Program-made: the position numbers and the translations under genes | The notes under the pieces: model-generated | Seen by the model: only the letters and a program-made list of their open reading frames with translations | Databases searched by the model: none | Told to the model about the DNA's origin: nothing | Assembly: GCA_948474755.1 (NCBI GenBank) | Contig: CAOLHI010001485.1 | Location: 310,001 to 374,000, forward strand | From: Ctenosaura bakeri | Lineage: Eukaryota; Chordata; Lepidosauria; Squamata; Iguanidae | Direction of reading: 5' to 3' | DNA length: 64,000 nt | Part shown: positions 44,061-56,187 of the stretch, piece after piece | How positions within the stretch are numbered: position 1 is the stretch's first letter | How the letters are laid out: each line of letters begins with the position of its first letter

Positions 44061-45004
44061 AGCCATTAACCAATAAAATGACTAATTGCCCATTTTGGGG
44101 GGAAGTTACTGCTCTGGGCTACAAGTTCCAGCATCTCTTAACCATAGTTTGAGGGTGGGGGGTCTGGAAAATGTAGTTCCAATGCGTTAACTTGGCAAAT
44201 TCTATGGACTGTGACTGCGGACCTGATCTGCCCTGTCTTCCTTCATCGCATCTAATTTAGACAGCAACAACAACACAGGTAGCACATAGGCAAAAATAAG
44301 ATGGATTAACTGTTGTCAAGAAGCTTATAATCTAAAACAGATAAAGGAAGATGGAGCAGGAGAAGAAAGGGAAAGTCAAAATAGAGATGAATTAACCAGA
44401 ATGCAAAATGGAAGTACACTTGGAATAGAAGAATAATGGGATAAATCAAAGCTCACAGAGGAAAGGTGGACATTAATTAGGGGCTAGCCTAAGTTGTTGT
44501 GCTACCTGAGGCAAAGCACAAGATAGTGCCCCTCTCTCACCAACACTTGCTGAGCAGACCTACAGGAAGTGACAAAATAGTTTCTTCTTTCACCCCAAGA
44601 GCAAGGGGTCACCTTGGATGACACGGAACAGGGCATGTGGTACAAACACTAGTGTCCTCTTCCTACATTTTACTGACAATATCCACCCTACCTCCAGCAT
44701 CTGCTGCCTAAGGCACTGCTTCACTTTGTTGTATGCTAGGCCTGGCCCTGCTATGCATTTTGCATTTAAATCTCATCCAGACTGAACCAGCTTAATGGGG
44801 GACTCCTTTCCTTCATCATTGTTATGTTTCTTAATAAGCCAGCGTGGAAAGGGATGATTACAGTTTTATATTTAGAATAGTGTTCTCCCCCTCCCCGCAA
44901 CATAGGATATGGAACTGTAAAAGCTCCATGATGGGCAAAAAAATTCCAGCTGCAGGTTTTCCAAGTACATGGCCAGGTAATGTGTGAACCTACAGATATC
45001 ATTC
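44061..45004. other. Unassigned stretch
   Basis: No gene. A fold-back of the AAGTAACT family may lie near 44100-44200 (GGAAGTTACTGCTCTGGGCT ... GTTAACTTGGCAAATTCT). Confidence 0.35.
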
Positions 45005-45110
45005 GACTGCAGTTTCCATCAGCCTTATCCAGCACAGCCAACAGTGGAGGACGATGAGGATGGCAGTCCAGCAACATCTGGAGAGTTCCACATTCCTTAG
45101 CCCTGATAGA
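45005..45110. mobile_element. hAT-type repeat (CAGATGTTGTTGGACTACAACTCC family)
   Basis: CTGCAGTTTCCATCAGCCTT at the left and GATGGCAGTCCAGCAACATC, then TGGAGAGTTCCACATTCC at the right are the expected internal parts, antisense to the copy at 53036. Confidence 0.5.
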
Positions 45111-45321
45111 ATAGCTGTAACTGTGGAATTTCTCTCTGCAGTGTAGCTGCTACAGACAATCCCATATTTTGCAGTTAAAAGAAAGATGTATGTTTCTTGT
45201 TCTTCTGGACCTGTAAGAGTCCAATGCTGCCATCAGACAGCTTTCCCCCCTTTACTCATACTCGTGGTTATTTGTATCTAAAAAGCAGACAGATTGATTA
45301 CAGATCTGTAACTTGAGTTTG

Positions 45322-45552
45322 GAGAATCAATATGATGTTGTGGTTTGAACAAAGAACCATAATGCTGGAGACTGGGGTTCAAATCCCTGCTTAGCCCTGG
45401 GGGACCTTGAGCAAGTCACATTCTCTCAGCTTCAGAGGAAGGCTAAGGCAATCCCCCTCAGAACAAATGTTGCCAAGAAAACCACATGGTAAATTGACCT
45501 AAGGAAATGACTAGAAGGCCAGAAATGACTTAAAGGCACGCAACAACACCAC
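45322..45552 (+). mobile_element. tRNA-derived SINE (ACA-tail type)
   Basis: GAATCAATATGATGTTGTGG (decayed A-box region), GGGGTTCAAATCCCTGC (B box), TCAGCTTCAGAGGAAGGC and the tail GGCACGCAACAACACCA. More diverged than the copy at 15729. Confidence 0.75.
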
Positions 45553-46699
45553 ATTGACTTTATTTTGAAATATTTTCCAGCAGTTGCTAAAAGCAATTAT
45601 TTTAGTTATATTTTCCCTAGAGACTGAAGATGCTGCATATATAAATTCCTCCTGCAACCACAATAGAAGAAAGAAAATGAATCATTTCAAGAACATGAAT
45701 CATTTGTTATGGAGCAACTTACACATTACAAAGGGAATGTCAAGATCTAATCATTTAAAAAAGGGGATACTGCATCTGTGTTTCTCAGTCCCTATCTCTA
45801 TTTTTAAATTTGGTGCCAGGTTTCGTGTCTTGTTCAGATTGCTTCCTTTCTAACTGGTTCTTCTTCTGTGCCTTCCAGAGCATTCTGACATGCACATTAT
45901 TACCATGTGAGCACAGATGGCACAAGATACTTTAATCAACACTTTTGCACATCCCTGGTACAGGCAATACTGAGCTGGGTGGACCAGTGGTCTAATTTGA
46001 TACAAGGGCAGCTGCCTACATTTCTAAAAGCATTGAAAAGAACTTTCCCCGCCATCTTTTTATTTCTTAATTTCCTTTTTACCTTACTTTCTTCCGTAAA
46101 AATAAATGTAGTACATAAGAAAAATTATGACAGCCACTAACTTTTTCAATCACTGAAAGATCAGAGCAACAAAATCATAGGAAAGACAAGATCCCATGGA
46201 TTTTTTTTTAATTCAGTGGGATTCCTGTTAAGCTGTTCTCCAGTGTTTACTCCCATATAAATGGGCAAAGGATGGCAGACACACCAAACGCTATTGAAAA
46301 AGTTGGATTCCAAAGTGTCTAATGACCCAGAATCTCCCAGCCATATATATTCCTATGCTGCCTGGGGGATTCTACAGTCTAAAAAAGGAACTTTGCCAAG
46401 CTCTAGTTTAGATCAGTCATTCTTGTATCTCTTTTTTAGTTTCAGAGTTTCTTGCTATCCTGCATACATCCCTCATAATAGGTGTGTGTGCATTTACTTT
46501 TGTCTCCCTTCTCTCCAAATCTGAAGTCCTGATAAGCAACTTGAAATAAATATTTGATGCACTTTAGGTGCAGCACAGGATGAATTTTCACTTTAGGGGG
46601 ATTTAAGTCTTAGTGGTCTGTAGCAACAAGATATATTTAAAGGGGGTCTGTAGTAAGGGAAATGTTAAGAACCTCTGGTTTAGGTAGTGGATCTCCTTT
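45553..46699. other. Unassigned stretch
   Basis: Short frames only; none has a recognisable domain. Confidence 0.35.
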
Positions 46700-47305
46700 T
46701 GTTGTTGAGCAACATGGCTGCCCAGGAGCAATATTTTGGGACCCTAGATCAAGGGAGGTAATGGTACCACTCTGTTCTGCTTTGGTTAGGCCTCATTTGA
46801 ATACCATGTCTAGTTCTGGGTACCTCAATTCAAGAAGGAGATTGACAAGCTGGAACATGTCCAGAGGAAGGCGACCAAAATGGTGAAGAGTCTGGAAGCC
46901 ATACCCTATGAGGAGCACCTTAGGGAGCTGGGTATGTTTAGTCTGGAGAAGAGAAGGTTAAGAGGGGACATGATAGCTATGTTTAAATATTTGAAGGGAT
47001 GTCATGTAGAGGAGGGAGCGGGCTTGTTTTCTGCCGCTCCAGAGACTAGGACAAGGAGCAATGGATTTAATCTGCAGGAAAGGAGATTCCACCTGAACCT
47101 CAGGAAGAATTTCCTGACAGTCAGAGCTGTTCGACAATGGAATATGCTGCCTCAGTGGAGTGTGGTGGAGTCTCCTTCTTTGGAGGTTTTCAATCAGATG
47201 CTGGATGGTCATCTATTGGGAATGCTTTGATGGGTGTTCCTGTATAACAGGAGGTTGGACTGGATGGCCCATGTGGTCTCTCCCAACTCTATGATTCTAT
47301 GATAT
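46700..47305 (+). mobile_element. CR1 LINE, 3' part (end of ORF2 plus 3' UTR)
   Basis: Contains typical CR1 stretches: GTCTAGTTCTGGGTACC, GAGGAAGGCGACCAAAATGG, AAGAATTTCCTGACAGTCAG and the 3' UTR GTTGGACTGGATGGCCCATG, ending CTATGATTCTATGAT. Part of the C-terminal ORF2 frame (46880-47230) is still open, but the catalytic region is missing (5' truncation). Confidence 0.85.
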
Positions 47306-47402
47306 TCCAGCACTGATTGGGATGGCTGAAGCCGATGTTGGGCACAGTAAGAGGGCTACACCCTTACCCCCTCTCTTTCTGTTACTCCATTCTCTGTTTC
47401 TG

Positions 47403-47434
47403 GACCTTTCCTCACTACACTGTTATAGTCCTAT
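47403..47434. mobile_element. Fold-back MITE, copy 13 (left-end fragment)
   Basis: GACCTTTCCTCACTACACTG then TTATAGTCCTAT; the remainder is missing. Confidence 0.65.
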
Positions 47435-48169
47435 GTCCCCCTCTTCCCAACAGGCTGGTACAGAAGGGGCAGTTTGGTGCTTGCAGAAGAGTCTTGAAAC
47501 CAGGCTAGCCAGTCCTGCTCTTTGTGTCATAGAAGTTTACCCTGCTGATTTCTGCAGTCAAGCTAAGGCAACACATGCTACTTTACACCAGTTAAAAAGC
47601 CTGTTCTGAAGTGACGGAAATCTAAGTGAGATCAAAAATAGAGGTAGCCTCAAGTCCACTCAAAGGAAATCCAAGGGCACTAATAATAGCTCATAAACTG
47701 GGAGTGTCAAAAAGATTAGTTCACCAGGACAAAAGGTAGCAGTATTTATATCTATGTATGCGTATCCAGATCTGTAGACTGGAAAACAGGAATCTTTTCA
47801 TACAACTTGTCCCCCTCATCTCTAGAGCAATATGCTCAAAATTTTATAGTGTGGTGTTTTTACTTTGTTCCATGTGTGCCTAATAAATCATCCTGCTGAG
47901 GGTAAACTAGAAACACAGCTTCGGGTAGGGGGAAACCTTTTGGGCTTCAGTTCTCAGAATGCCCTGAGTCAGTGAAACCAGTACCCATGCTGGCTAGGTG
48001 ATTCTTGAAGTTGTGACCTAAAAAAGTATATTCCCTTATTCTGCCTAGAGGCAAAGTTGGCACAAGTCATTAGCTGCCTAGCAGAATGGCAAATGAATAC
48101 AACCCAAGATGAACCAAGTTATTTGGTTTGTGGAGGTTGAAAATCCCAGCTCCTCTCACCATTTGTGGT
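47435..48169. other. Unassigned stretch
   Basis: Nothing recognised. Confidence 0.35.
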
Positions 48170-48218
<49 letters not shown>

Positions 48219-48231
48219 TAGATAGATAGAT
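48170..48231 (+). repeat. Compound TAGA/GACA tetranucleotide microsatellite
   Basis: TAGA units, then about ten GACA units, then GATA units again. GATA/GACA arrays are common in squamates. Confidence 0.95.
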
Positions 48232-48240
48232 GATAGTAGA

Positions 48241-48291
48241 TAATAACATTTATAGTGGTTAAATGTATATATAATAACATTTATAGTGGTT
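48241..48291 (+). repeat. 20-bp direct duplication
   Basis: TAATAACATTTATAGTGGTT occurs at 48241-48260 and again at 48272-48291. Confidence 0.9.
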
Positions 48292-50854
48292 CTGAAGTAA
48301 AGTATCTACATTCTGTGTTGCTATCTTCCCTGAAATAAGTGATAGTACCAACCAGCATCTTGTTATGACTCCAGAACTGGTTGTGCTGGACTTTTTTCAT
48401 GGAAACAATGCAAACAAATCTCACAGACTCTTAGCTAGTTATTTTTAGTAGCTGCCAGATTGATTATCACCTGACTTTGTAAAGAATAAGGTATGATAAG
48501 GTACGGCAACTAACTTTGACTAAAAGATGAACTAACAAACTTCAAATTTCTAGAAGAAAGAAAGAACAACACAATTTTATTGTGATCTGGAATTTTTTAT
48601 TGAATATATGAGGGGGGAAGAAATAATGTTGGATTTCTAAAGGGACCCAAATCTTAATGGGATACATTATATAATTTAAAAAATATTTAAAATTAAGTTC
48701 CTGATTGTCATGGGTTGGCTCTTAAGCAATGGGTTCAAGGGTCTCCCATAAGCGTGAAGTAAAAAGGTATCATGAACACAGTAACAAGCATAGCAAATAA
48801 AGCTAACTAGTGTTACCTTGATAGAATTGTTTTTGTTAAAAAAAAAAAAATCAAGCCTGCAAATATAAATAACTGTGGCCATTATATGCTCAGCAAATCC
48901 ATATAGGGTACAGAAATCAAAGATTTATGCCTGAAATGTCTTGTTTTTCTTTTTCACTCCCTCTTCTCTATTTGTGTTTTTAGATTGAAAGAAGGGACTG
49001 TCTTGTGTTGATTTTATTGATACATAAGCCATTCTGAGAGCCTGTGCAATGGAAGAGTGCAGCATAATTGCCTTGAATGAATGAACCTACTTAATTATAC
49101 CCCTGAGAGGAAGCAGCACTTGGTAGTTGGCTTTCACACTCTTTCTACACAAAAAGGAGTGCAAGTCTATCCTTGGGAAACAAATGAAAGGCTTCAGTTT
49201 ATATTTTTCAGCATTGGATATTTCTCACAGAGGTCAGCTTCCATCACCAGATCACAGTCAAAAGCATCAGCGTAGAATCTTGAACAGGAACAGTTGATCA
49301 TTATTGTACTCTCCACCCATTATACAGTCATCAGCAAATGAAGTGTAGAAAAACAATATTATGTTATTGCAATGAAACCATCAAAGCTTGTTACCTTTTG
49401 TTCAGGTACAAAAGTGTAGCATGACTAAATAGAAGCACAGTAATCAGCTATTGCAAGGGAACCACAAATCTCTTTCATATTCTTCAGGACATTTTCTAAT
49501 TTTTTTTTCCTCAATGAAGGATGTCCTGCCCAAGTAGGCATTCACCTAGGACTGGCCCTGTCATCAGACAGAGTATGGCGCCTTTTGGATTTTGGAGATC
49601 ATCACAGGGCAGCAGATTGTTAGCTCACTTGGGATTTTTAGTCTTAAGTGCCAAAGCCCTCTGGCTTGCTTTAGATCAGAACTGGGAATAATGTTCTTTA
49701 ACTGTATCTGTTAGGACCCCTAATAGCATAGCCAATGATGGAGAATTCTGGGAGTTACAACATCTGGTGGGCAACTCAGTTCCTATCCCTGCTTGACTTA
49801 GAAGTAAATGTGTGGTGCCATTTTGCTGCTTAACCTCAGGAAGCAAAATGTCAAGGGCCAGCCCTGCATACTGGAATGCAAGATATCATGCTTGGCTCAG
49901 AAACACAGTTAAGCTGATTCCCATGGCCCCCTTTGGCAAAATGAAGTCAATATCATGAAAGTGGCATTTCTTCAGTGGTTTTTTTTTTTCCTTTTTGATG
50001 TATCTTTGGGCATCCAGATGCAAGCAGGCAGTCTTGTGAGATCTACTTTGGTTTTTACTAGAAGCTGAGACCCACCAACCAGAACTGGTATAAAAGACAT
50101 ATACTTAAGGAATTAAAGAACTCTGCGTTCCACAGGTTATTTGAAGCATAGAAAGAATCAAATGATATTCATAGGTTTTTTTTAAAAAAATAAACAACAT
50201 TCATTCCTTTTAAACACTAGTTTCCTACAAGCAGAATTTAATGCAGGGAAGGAAGTTATTTTGTTGGTTCTGTTAAACAATGAAGAGTCAGAAAATCTTC
50301 CAGAGACGTTGAGCAGAAGCAGATCTGACATTAGAAATGGGATTACCCCAAAACCTGTTCAACCTTCCTGGCCATTCTGTCTCAGGCTTCAAAGCAGCAG
50401 TTTGTGAACAAAAAACAAAACAAAAACAAAATGTTAATGGAACATTGGAAAGAGAAACAACTGAATAAGGATACGTCCCCAAATTCTAGTCCAATAGCAA
50501 TATTTTGAACTAAGACAATTGTTTCTTGGCACCATACATACATTAAAACATTAGTTTTCATCACAACTACACATGTAAAAGAATTCTTTTCATGCCTGCT
50601 TCTCATGCCTGCTTTACTGATCCTGGACCCATATCAAAGTACTAGACAAATACTTTCTTCCACTATACATAACATTTGTCTGTTTATTTATGCTTCTGCG
50701 CAAAACTTGTCTCCCATCTTTGTCCTTTTAACTTTTTCTACAACTTTTTACAACGATTGTTAAATTGATACTTGGCACTACTCCAAAGTTTCCATTCCTT
50801 TTATTGGTCTTCCATATTTGTATATGCATATCTGTCTACAGAAATTTCGTTCAT
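48292..50854. other. Intergenic stretch without a recognised gene
   Basis: No domain-bearing frame. Two A or T runs (48838-48850, 49979-49989) suggest old retroposed sequence but no source is identified. Confidence 0.35.
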
Positions 50855-50948
50855 GTATCTGATGAAGTGGACTGTAATCTATGAAAGCTTCTGCTAGAAA
50901 TTTCTTTTTCCCAATTCGTCTTAAAGGTGCTACTGGGTTCCTTTATAC
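50855..50948 (+). repeat. Interspersed repeat with GATGAAG...GAAAGCTT...AAGGTGC tail
   Basis: ATCTGATGAAGTGGACTGTA, ATGAAAGCTTCTGCTAG and CTTAAAGGTGCTACTGGG in order form the conserved tail of a widespread amniote repeat. Family name uncertain. Confidence 0.55.
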
Positions 50949-51289
50949 CAGAAACACAGAGGGAGTGTATTTTCCGTATTAACCTGCCCAGGCCTTGACT
51001 TGTAGGAAGGCCTCTCTCATAGTCCTGCCTCCCATAGAGGCCTATATTAGTTGATGATACAGGGGAGGGCCTTCTCACTGATTACTCCTGGGATGTAAAA
51101 CTCCAAGAGAGGTTAGGCTGTCCCCTCACTGGTGTCCTTTCATGGGCAGGCAAATATCTTTTTCTTCAGGTGGGCTTTGGGCAACTGATTGGCTACTTGC
51201 TGAGGATGATGTTTTGAAAATATATAGGTGTTAGGTACTGTACCTTTTTCTATTGATATGTTTTCAAATGGCTTTTAATTCAAGCAAAA

Positions 51290-51460
51290 ATGTTCTCACC
51301 TACTACAGTATTTCCTGGTTCATCTCTAATATGCTTAATTGTGTTTTGATTTGAATTTTAAATTCATTTCCTTGTACTTTTTGAAGCTATTCATCTGAGC
51401 TACCTTGGGTCTTCATTTTGGGAGAAAGGGAGGATCTAAAACAAATAAATACATTCTTGC
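51290..51460 (+). mobile_element. 3' tail of an L2-type LINE
   Basis: GAGCTACCTTGGGTCTTCAT then GGGAGAAAGGGAGGATCTAA and AACAAATAAATA match the usual squamate L2 ending (GCCTTGAGTC...GGCGGGATATAAATAAA). Confidence 0.65.
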
Positions 51461-51691
51461 CAAACTATTGCCAATCACCCACCCAAGAGATGCAGATCTA
51501 GGTTTTGCTCACTTTGCCTTATTTGTCTTGAAAAACCCATGTTCTGGGCACATGTTGTAGCATTCAGAATTCAGGAATCTGCTTTAATATTCTCTTGTAC
51601 ATCAGTACCAGGGCATCATTTAGTAGTCCTGGCTTCATTATCACTTTGATGCAGAATGATAACATTTGATTTGGTTTGGTTTGTTGGGGAT

Positions 51692-51714
51692 TTGTTGTTG
51701 TTGTTGTTGTTGTT
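51692..51714 (+). repeat. GTT trinucleotide microsatellite
   Basis: About seven GTT units. Confidence 0.9.
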
Positions 51715-51794
51715 TTTCAGCCTTAATGACCAATCTGGAAGACTAGATTAGCATTGGGAAAGACTACATAACCCAAAAGATGCACCTGAGATAC

Positions 51795-51836
51795 TAGAAG
51801 AATATTGTGCTTGAGTAGAAGAATATTGTACTTAAG
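51795..51836 (+). repeat. 21-bp tandem duplication
   Basis: TAGAAGAATATTGTGCTTGAG and a second copy differing at two bases follow head to tail. Confidence 0.85.
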
Positions 51837-52349
51837 GAGCTGGGAATGGGAATGAGCATAATGGAGCTAGCCCATTTACATGTGAGGGAGTGCCAAACAG
51901 TGTGAGATTCTATGGCTAGAAATTATTTTATCACCTCTTTAGCATTACTTTCTCTTACTTGGATCTACGTCTTAAAGCCATCAGTGTGGTGGAAGGGAAA
52001 GGAGCTTCATGAATTACAAGTTGTTCCTGTGAATACTATAAAGAGCAGTGTTTGGACACTTTTTTGACTACAATCAGTGGTAGGTGGCAGTTCCTATGTC
52101 AGTGGGGTAGTGAGTCTAGTGTGGGCTTTAGTCCAAACTTTAAAGGCAGTATGCAAGTTACTGAGCCTATTTTTAGGATAGGGTTCAGCACTATGGATAA
52201 CTCCCTTAAATTTCAGACCAAAACCCAGAGTAGATTCATCACTCCACTGATGTGGAAGCCACCAGCAGCCACTATGTATAACACCTCAGTCAGCATTGCC
52301 ATAGGCTGTGGTGGGGGTTTGTGGGAACTGTCATCTAAAAAACTTCATA

Positions 52350-52570
52350 CAGTGGGTCCACCATATCTGAGACCTCTGCATGCACAATTTTCAGCTCACA
52401 CAAAGCATTGTGTGCCTATATCTAAAATGGTGGTGATGCATGCCAAGACATGCTAGAGCATCCATGTTCATGTTGCTTCCATTGAATATAATGGGAAGCA
52501 AGTATTCACAAAGTCTGGTATTCTTGGGGATTCCTAGAATGGAACTCTTGCATATATGGAGAGTGCATTG
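52350..52570. mobile_element. Tigger-like MITE
   Basis: Left end CAGTGGGTCCACCATATCTG and right end CATATATGGAGAGTGCATTG are imperfect inverted partners flanked by TA on both sides (52348-52349 and 52571-52572). No transposase. Confidence 0.7.
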
Positions 52571-52572
52571 TA

Positions 52573-53035
52573 CTCTAAAAGACAACTTTCCCGAGCTCTA
52601 GCAAGGCTTAATCGGCTTCAAATAACAGATGCTAGAAAAGATCTGCAGAAAGGAATGAAGTCATAACCACTGTTCTATATTTAGTACATCTTAAAATTAA
52701 AAATAAATTATTTGTATAACAGCATGGGCCACCTACTGCAATACTTCCTGGTTCCTCTTCAAATGTCACAAAGCTCCAGCAGCTGAGAATCAGTTCATCA
52801 AAGGCAGCACAATAGTCAGCGGCAACCCCTTGCTCATACTGGAAGAAGAACAGGAGGTAGTCATCATCAGGGACTGATCTTAGTTAGTAATCAGTTTGTA
52901 CCAGAGGGGCTGTTCAGACCTGCTCAAGCCCATGGGAATTGTATCACCAGAGCCAGTGGGATTTAAACTGAAGGGAGCTATTTTGTTGGCTGAATCATCA
53001 AAGGATCCCTCTATCTAACTGAAGGAATTGCTCAA
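52573..53035. other. Unassigned stretch
   Basis: Nothing recognised. Confidence 0.35.
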
Positions 53036-53140
53036 GGATGGGCAATTTGTGGCCCTCTGGATGTTGTTGGACCATCAGCTTCCCAATTGGCCACACTGGC
53101 AGAAGCTGATGGATTTCAACTTCTACTGGGCTGCTCATTC
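53036..53140 (+). mobile_element. hAT-type repeat (GTGGCCCTC...ATGTTGTTGGAC family)
   Basis: GATGGGCAATTTGTGGCCCT then TGGATGTTGTTGGACCATCA, followed by GGCAGAAGCTGATGGATTTC in opposite sense. Decayed copy. Confidence 0.55.
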
Positions 53141-53887
53141 TCTCTCTGCCCTCCCCCATTAAACTTTTAATCTGTCACTATTTCTGTCTGTATGGCCACT
53201 TAACTTGCCTTGTTTCCAGCACTAGTCTATTATTGTGTCTGTAGGTTACAGCCATAGGAGAGAAAGGAGCATCATGAATTAGAACTTGTTTCAGTGAATC
53301 CTAGTAAGAAAGAGAGTCTAGATACTTTTTAGCAGTGTCTGCTTGTTAATCCCAATCAAGCATTTTGCAGTCAGTAAATAATCGCTCAGATTCATGTGTG
53401 ATGACAGTTAACTGAAGGCACCTAGACTGACCTTGAACATCTCCTTTCTTTTTCAGCCTTTCTCACCTTTTTCATGTACAAGAATGGCACTAAAATGAAG
53501 GCTTGCCCCCTTCAGATGGGTACAATTTCATACAACATAGGTGTAGAAAGTGGTCTGCCCTACAGCAGTATGGATAGCAGATGCAGGCTGAGCTACATCT
53601 GAACTCAGAAAAAAATTACTCATTTGATCTGCAGGTCCCAGAGTCCTCCAACCAGCCTTGTTGGCTTGGGGATTCTGGAGCTAGCAGCCAAAAAAGTAAC
53701 TTTTCCATGCTCTGAGCCACATATATCATGAGGACGGCAACAAAAAAACAAAACCAGTACACAGCCAGTACAAAGCATTTGTCATAATACAGACACCAAG
53801 AGAAAATTCAGATGAGAGAACAAGCAGGGTAAAAACAATCTTTCAAAACATTTCCTTGATGTTTTCCTCTTTAGGATAAACACAGCT

Positions 53888-53926
53888 GTTACTCTCTATT
53901 CCTAGAGTTACTCTCTATTCATAGAG
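53888..53926 (+). repeat. Short tandem duplication of a GTTACTCTCTATTC unit
   Basis: GTTACTCTCTATTC occurs twice, separated by CTAGA, and is followed by ATAGAG, giving a 19-bp period. Confidence 0.8.
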
Positions 53927-54765
53927 CAGACAGAAATCTCAGAGATATCAGCAGGAAGTTTCTGAGTAATTACACTACTAGATTTGGGATTTGCCTTCAT
54001 GGACCATAAAGGTATCCTAGGGTTAAGACTGATAACTTGCCAAAGGGATGAGAAGGGACCTATATTTCCAATTCATCTTCATTTTCCGCTGCTCTTTTGA
54101 CCATGGCGGAAAGCACCTGTGATCAGCTGGCTTAGGGAGTGTGACAGTGAGAGCTCTGAAACTCTGGTTAGGATCAATGCAGATTAATGCACTTGCTGGC
54201 ATCCTCCCCAGAGAATTGGCGTACATAACCATGGTGACTGAAAGCCTCCCTCTTGCCTGCCCTTGCAACAGAGAACATTTCCACTTGTTGACAGCAGGCT
54301 GCAGACAAATCCCACCCTTCTGATGCACACCCACATGTGTATTAACATACCCTCCCCTATGGAGTCACTGATTAATTGCTTTTTCTCCCCACAGTTCTAC
54401 CTTGCTGTATGCAACCAGAAGACAAGCAAATTGGACATCATTGGCTTCCCTGTTCCATTCCAGTCAGTCAGAAAATAGTAGCTGTGGTGTGGGGGGATAA
54501 AGGCATTGCTCCTCCATACAGGAATTCTCTCCCCCATGAAGTTTTCCTTCAGCTTCCAAATTGTTAGTGTTGCAGTAGTTTAAAATTTCACTTGAGAATT
54601 TACAAGGAGCTAGATTTTAGGCATCCAAAGAAAACAGGCACACAAAGCTATCAAGGGAATGTGAACACAACAGCAACAACAACAGCAACAAAAATACAAC
54701 GAAATCCAAAATCCCCTAGCAACAATGCCTGTATTGGTCCAGCTCCAAAGCATAAAATACATTAT
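53927..54765. other. Unassigned stretch with a CAA-rich tract
   Basis: No gene. Repeated CAACAACAACAGCAAC units near 54667-54692. Confidence 0.35.
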
Positions 54766-54808
54766 GTAAGTTTTCAAAACTTCACTGGCTTCTTCATCAG
54801 ACAAAGAT
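54766..54808 (-). repeat. Fragment of a CATCTGATGAAGAAG-type repeat tail, minus strand
   Basis: TTCAAAACTTCACTGGCTTC then TTCATCAGACAAAG match the antisense of this common repeat motif. Confidence 0.45.
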
Positions 54809-55419
54809 GTTAAGAACCATACATGAGAAAAATGGTCATGATGTTAGAGTCACAGGCCTAAGTTCTGTCTGAAATGTCAACAATTATGATGGTACTGAGG
54901 GATTTCAATGCAGGCAGCGACCACTCCCCCTTTTGGTACCCAGGCCTACCCCCATGGCCAATCAAAGGCTGGAAGACAACACCGCACCCTGGAGCATCCC
55001 AACTGCTGTTGCACCACTGGGGAAGAAACAGAGAAAGAGCAGTCCTCCCACTCTTGCTGAATGTTGGATACTGTTGCAGATTTAAGCAGCTTGCTAACTG
55101 AATCCTGACTTTTATGTCCTTCTCTAGGTGACAGAAAGAATAAAACCATATATGTACCACAAAGGCTTGACATCATGTCCTCATCTTCTGTATCATCAGC
55201 AAGTAATGTGCCCTGGTCTAAAACTATTGTTACCCTGTTTACTGGGCGTCCCGGTAGGGACACCTAAATAACCAAACAACAACACACTTTGGGGAAAATT
55301 AGGTTAGAACACTGCTGGCAAAATGAGAGGCAGGGTAACTCAGCAGGATCTTGTAACCCAATGTTTACGGGGTCAGGCCAAGCCAAGAAGCAAACTGTGT
55401 TGAAAATAAATGAATGATC

Positions 55420-55425
55420 TTTATT
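55420..55425 (-). terminator. Poly(A) signal of the minus-strand LTR
   Basis: TTTATT (AATAAA on the minus strand), about 265 bp downstream of the LTR TATA box. Confidence 0.65.
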
Positions 55426-55689
55426 AAATACAGGCACACAATGTAAGCAACACACGCACACAGATAACTAAGGAAAATAAAGGTTTGAGTTGGATAGCAG
55501 GATTTTTGAGAGGGATAGTTGATTCGGGTGATACGGAACCTGTTCCTGGAGTCTAGAAAGAAGATAGAGAGCGATGCTGGGGTGCGATGTAGCTCAGCAC
55601 GTGGGGCTGAGGGGAAGCTCGCCAGGCAAAGCAGCAGCAAGGCGGTCTGGAACTCGGGAGCGATCCAAGGAAGATCTTGGAATCAGTGG

Positions 55690-55697
55690 TTTTTATA
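55690..55697 (-). promoter_or_regulatory. TATA box of the minus-strand LTR
   Basis: TATAAAAA on the minus strand within CCCTATAAAAACCACTG, the same context (CCTATAAAAA) as in the other solo LTR. Confidence 0.65.
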
Positions 55698-56187
55698 GGG
55701 AGAAATGTAACTGCAGGCTATGCTGTACTTGGGGAAAACAATGCGTTTTAGGAGCGGGACAAAGCTTTGGAAAGGTCAGAATTTAGCCTGATTGAGTTAA
55801 GTCCGAATTGACAAAGAGTTAGCCAGTATACAAATGCTCAGTGCTTGGCAGTTGAGTATTCAGCTTGCCAGGTTGCCTGCTCAGGGCAGGGAGTCCTTTG
55901 TAAACAGTGTGCATACATAATGAAGGTGTTTGCAGAGAGGTCACCTAAAGCAAGGATCTGGCTAATTCTGGCCTGCCTGGGTAGAGAATGGAATATCCAG
56001 CAATTAGTGGCCGTGCATAGCCTGTGCTTGTTTCGGGGGCCTCACAAACACGTGGAGAGGGGTGGTAGAAGAGAGCCAAATTATGATATCAAAATGATAT
56101 CTTTATGCTTTCTCCAAGGAGGCCTACATTGCAGTAACGCTATTCCCTTGATTTCTGGGGTTCATCCTATGAATGCCACTGCTTATA

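Larger units (their letters stand above)
55228..56139 (-). mobile_element. Solo retroviral-type LTR (ERV1-like), minus orientation
   Basis: On the plus strand the 912-bp segment starts TGTTACCCTG and ends GCAGTAACG (one base off the expected GTAACA), flanked by a 4-bp duplication CTAT (55224-55227 and 56140-56143). Read on the minus strand it has a TATA box (55690-55697) and then AATAAA (55420-55425). Its terminal TGTTACCCTGT equals the terminus of the LTR at 3084-3954 read in reverse, so the two belong to related families. No viral genes flank it. A 165-codon frame inside it is in the promoter half and has no viral domain. Confidence 0.85.

Noticed and set aside
46880..47230. Possible host gene frame of 116 codons
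   Set aside because: It is the C-terminal end of CR1 ORF2; the surrounding sequence and the 3' tail are CR1.
48170..48231. CRISPR-like regular array
   Set aside because: It is a plain tetranucleotide microsatellite without spacers.
52052..52456. A 134-codon plus-strand frame
   Set aside because: It runs into the Tigger-like MITE at 52350 and has no domain.
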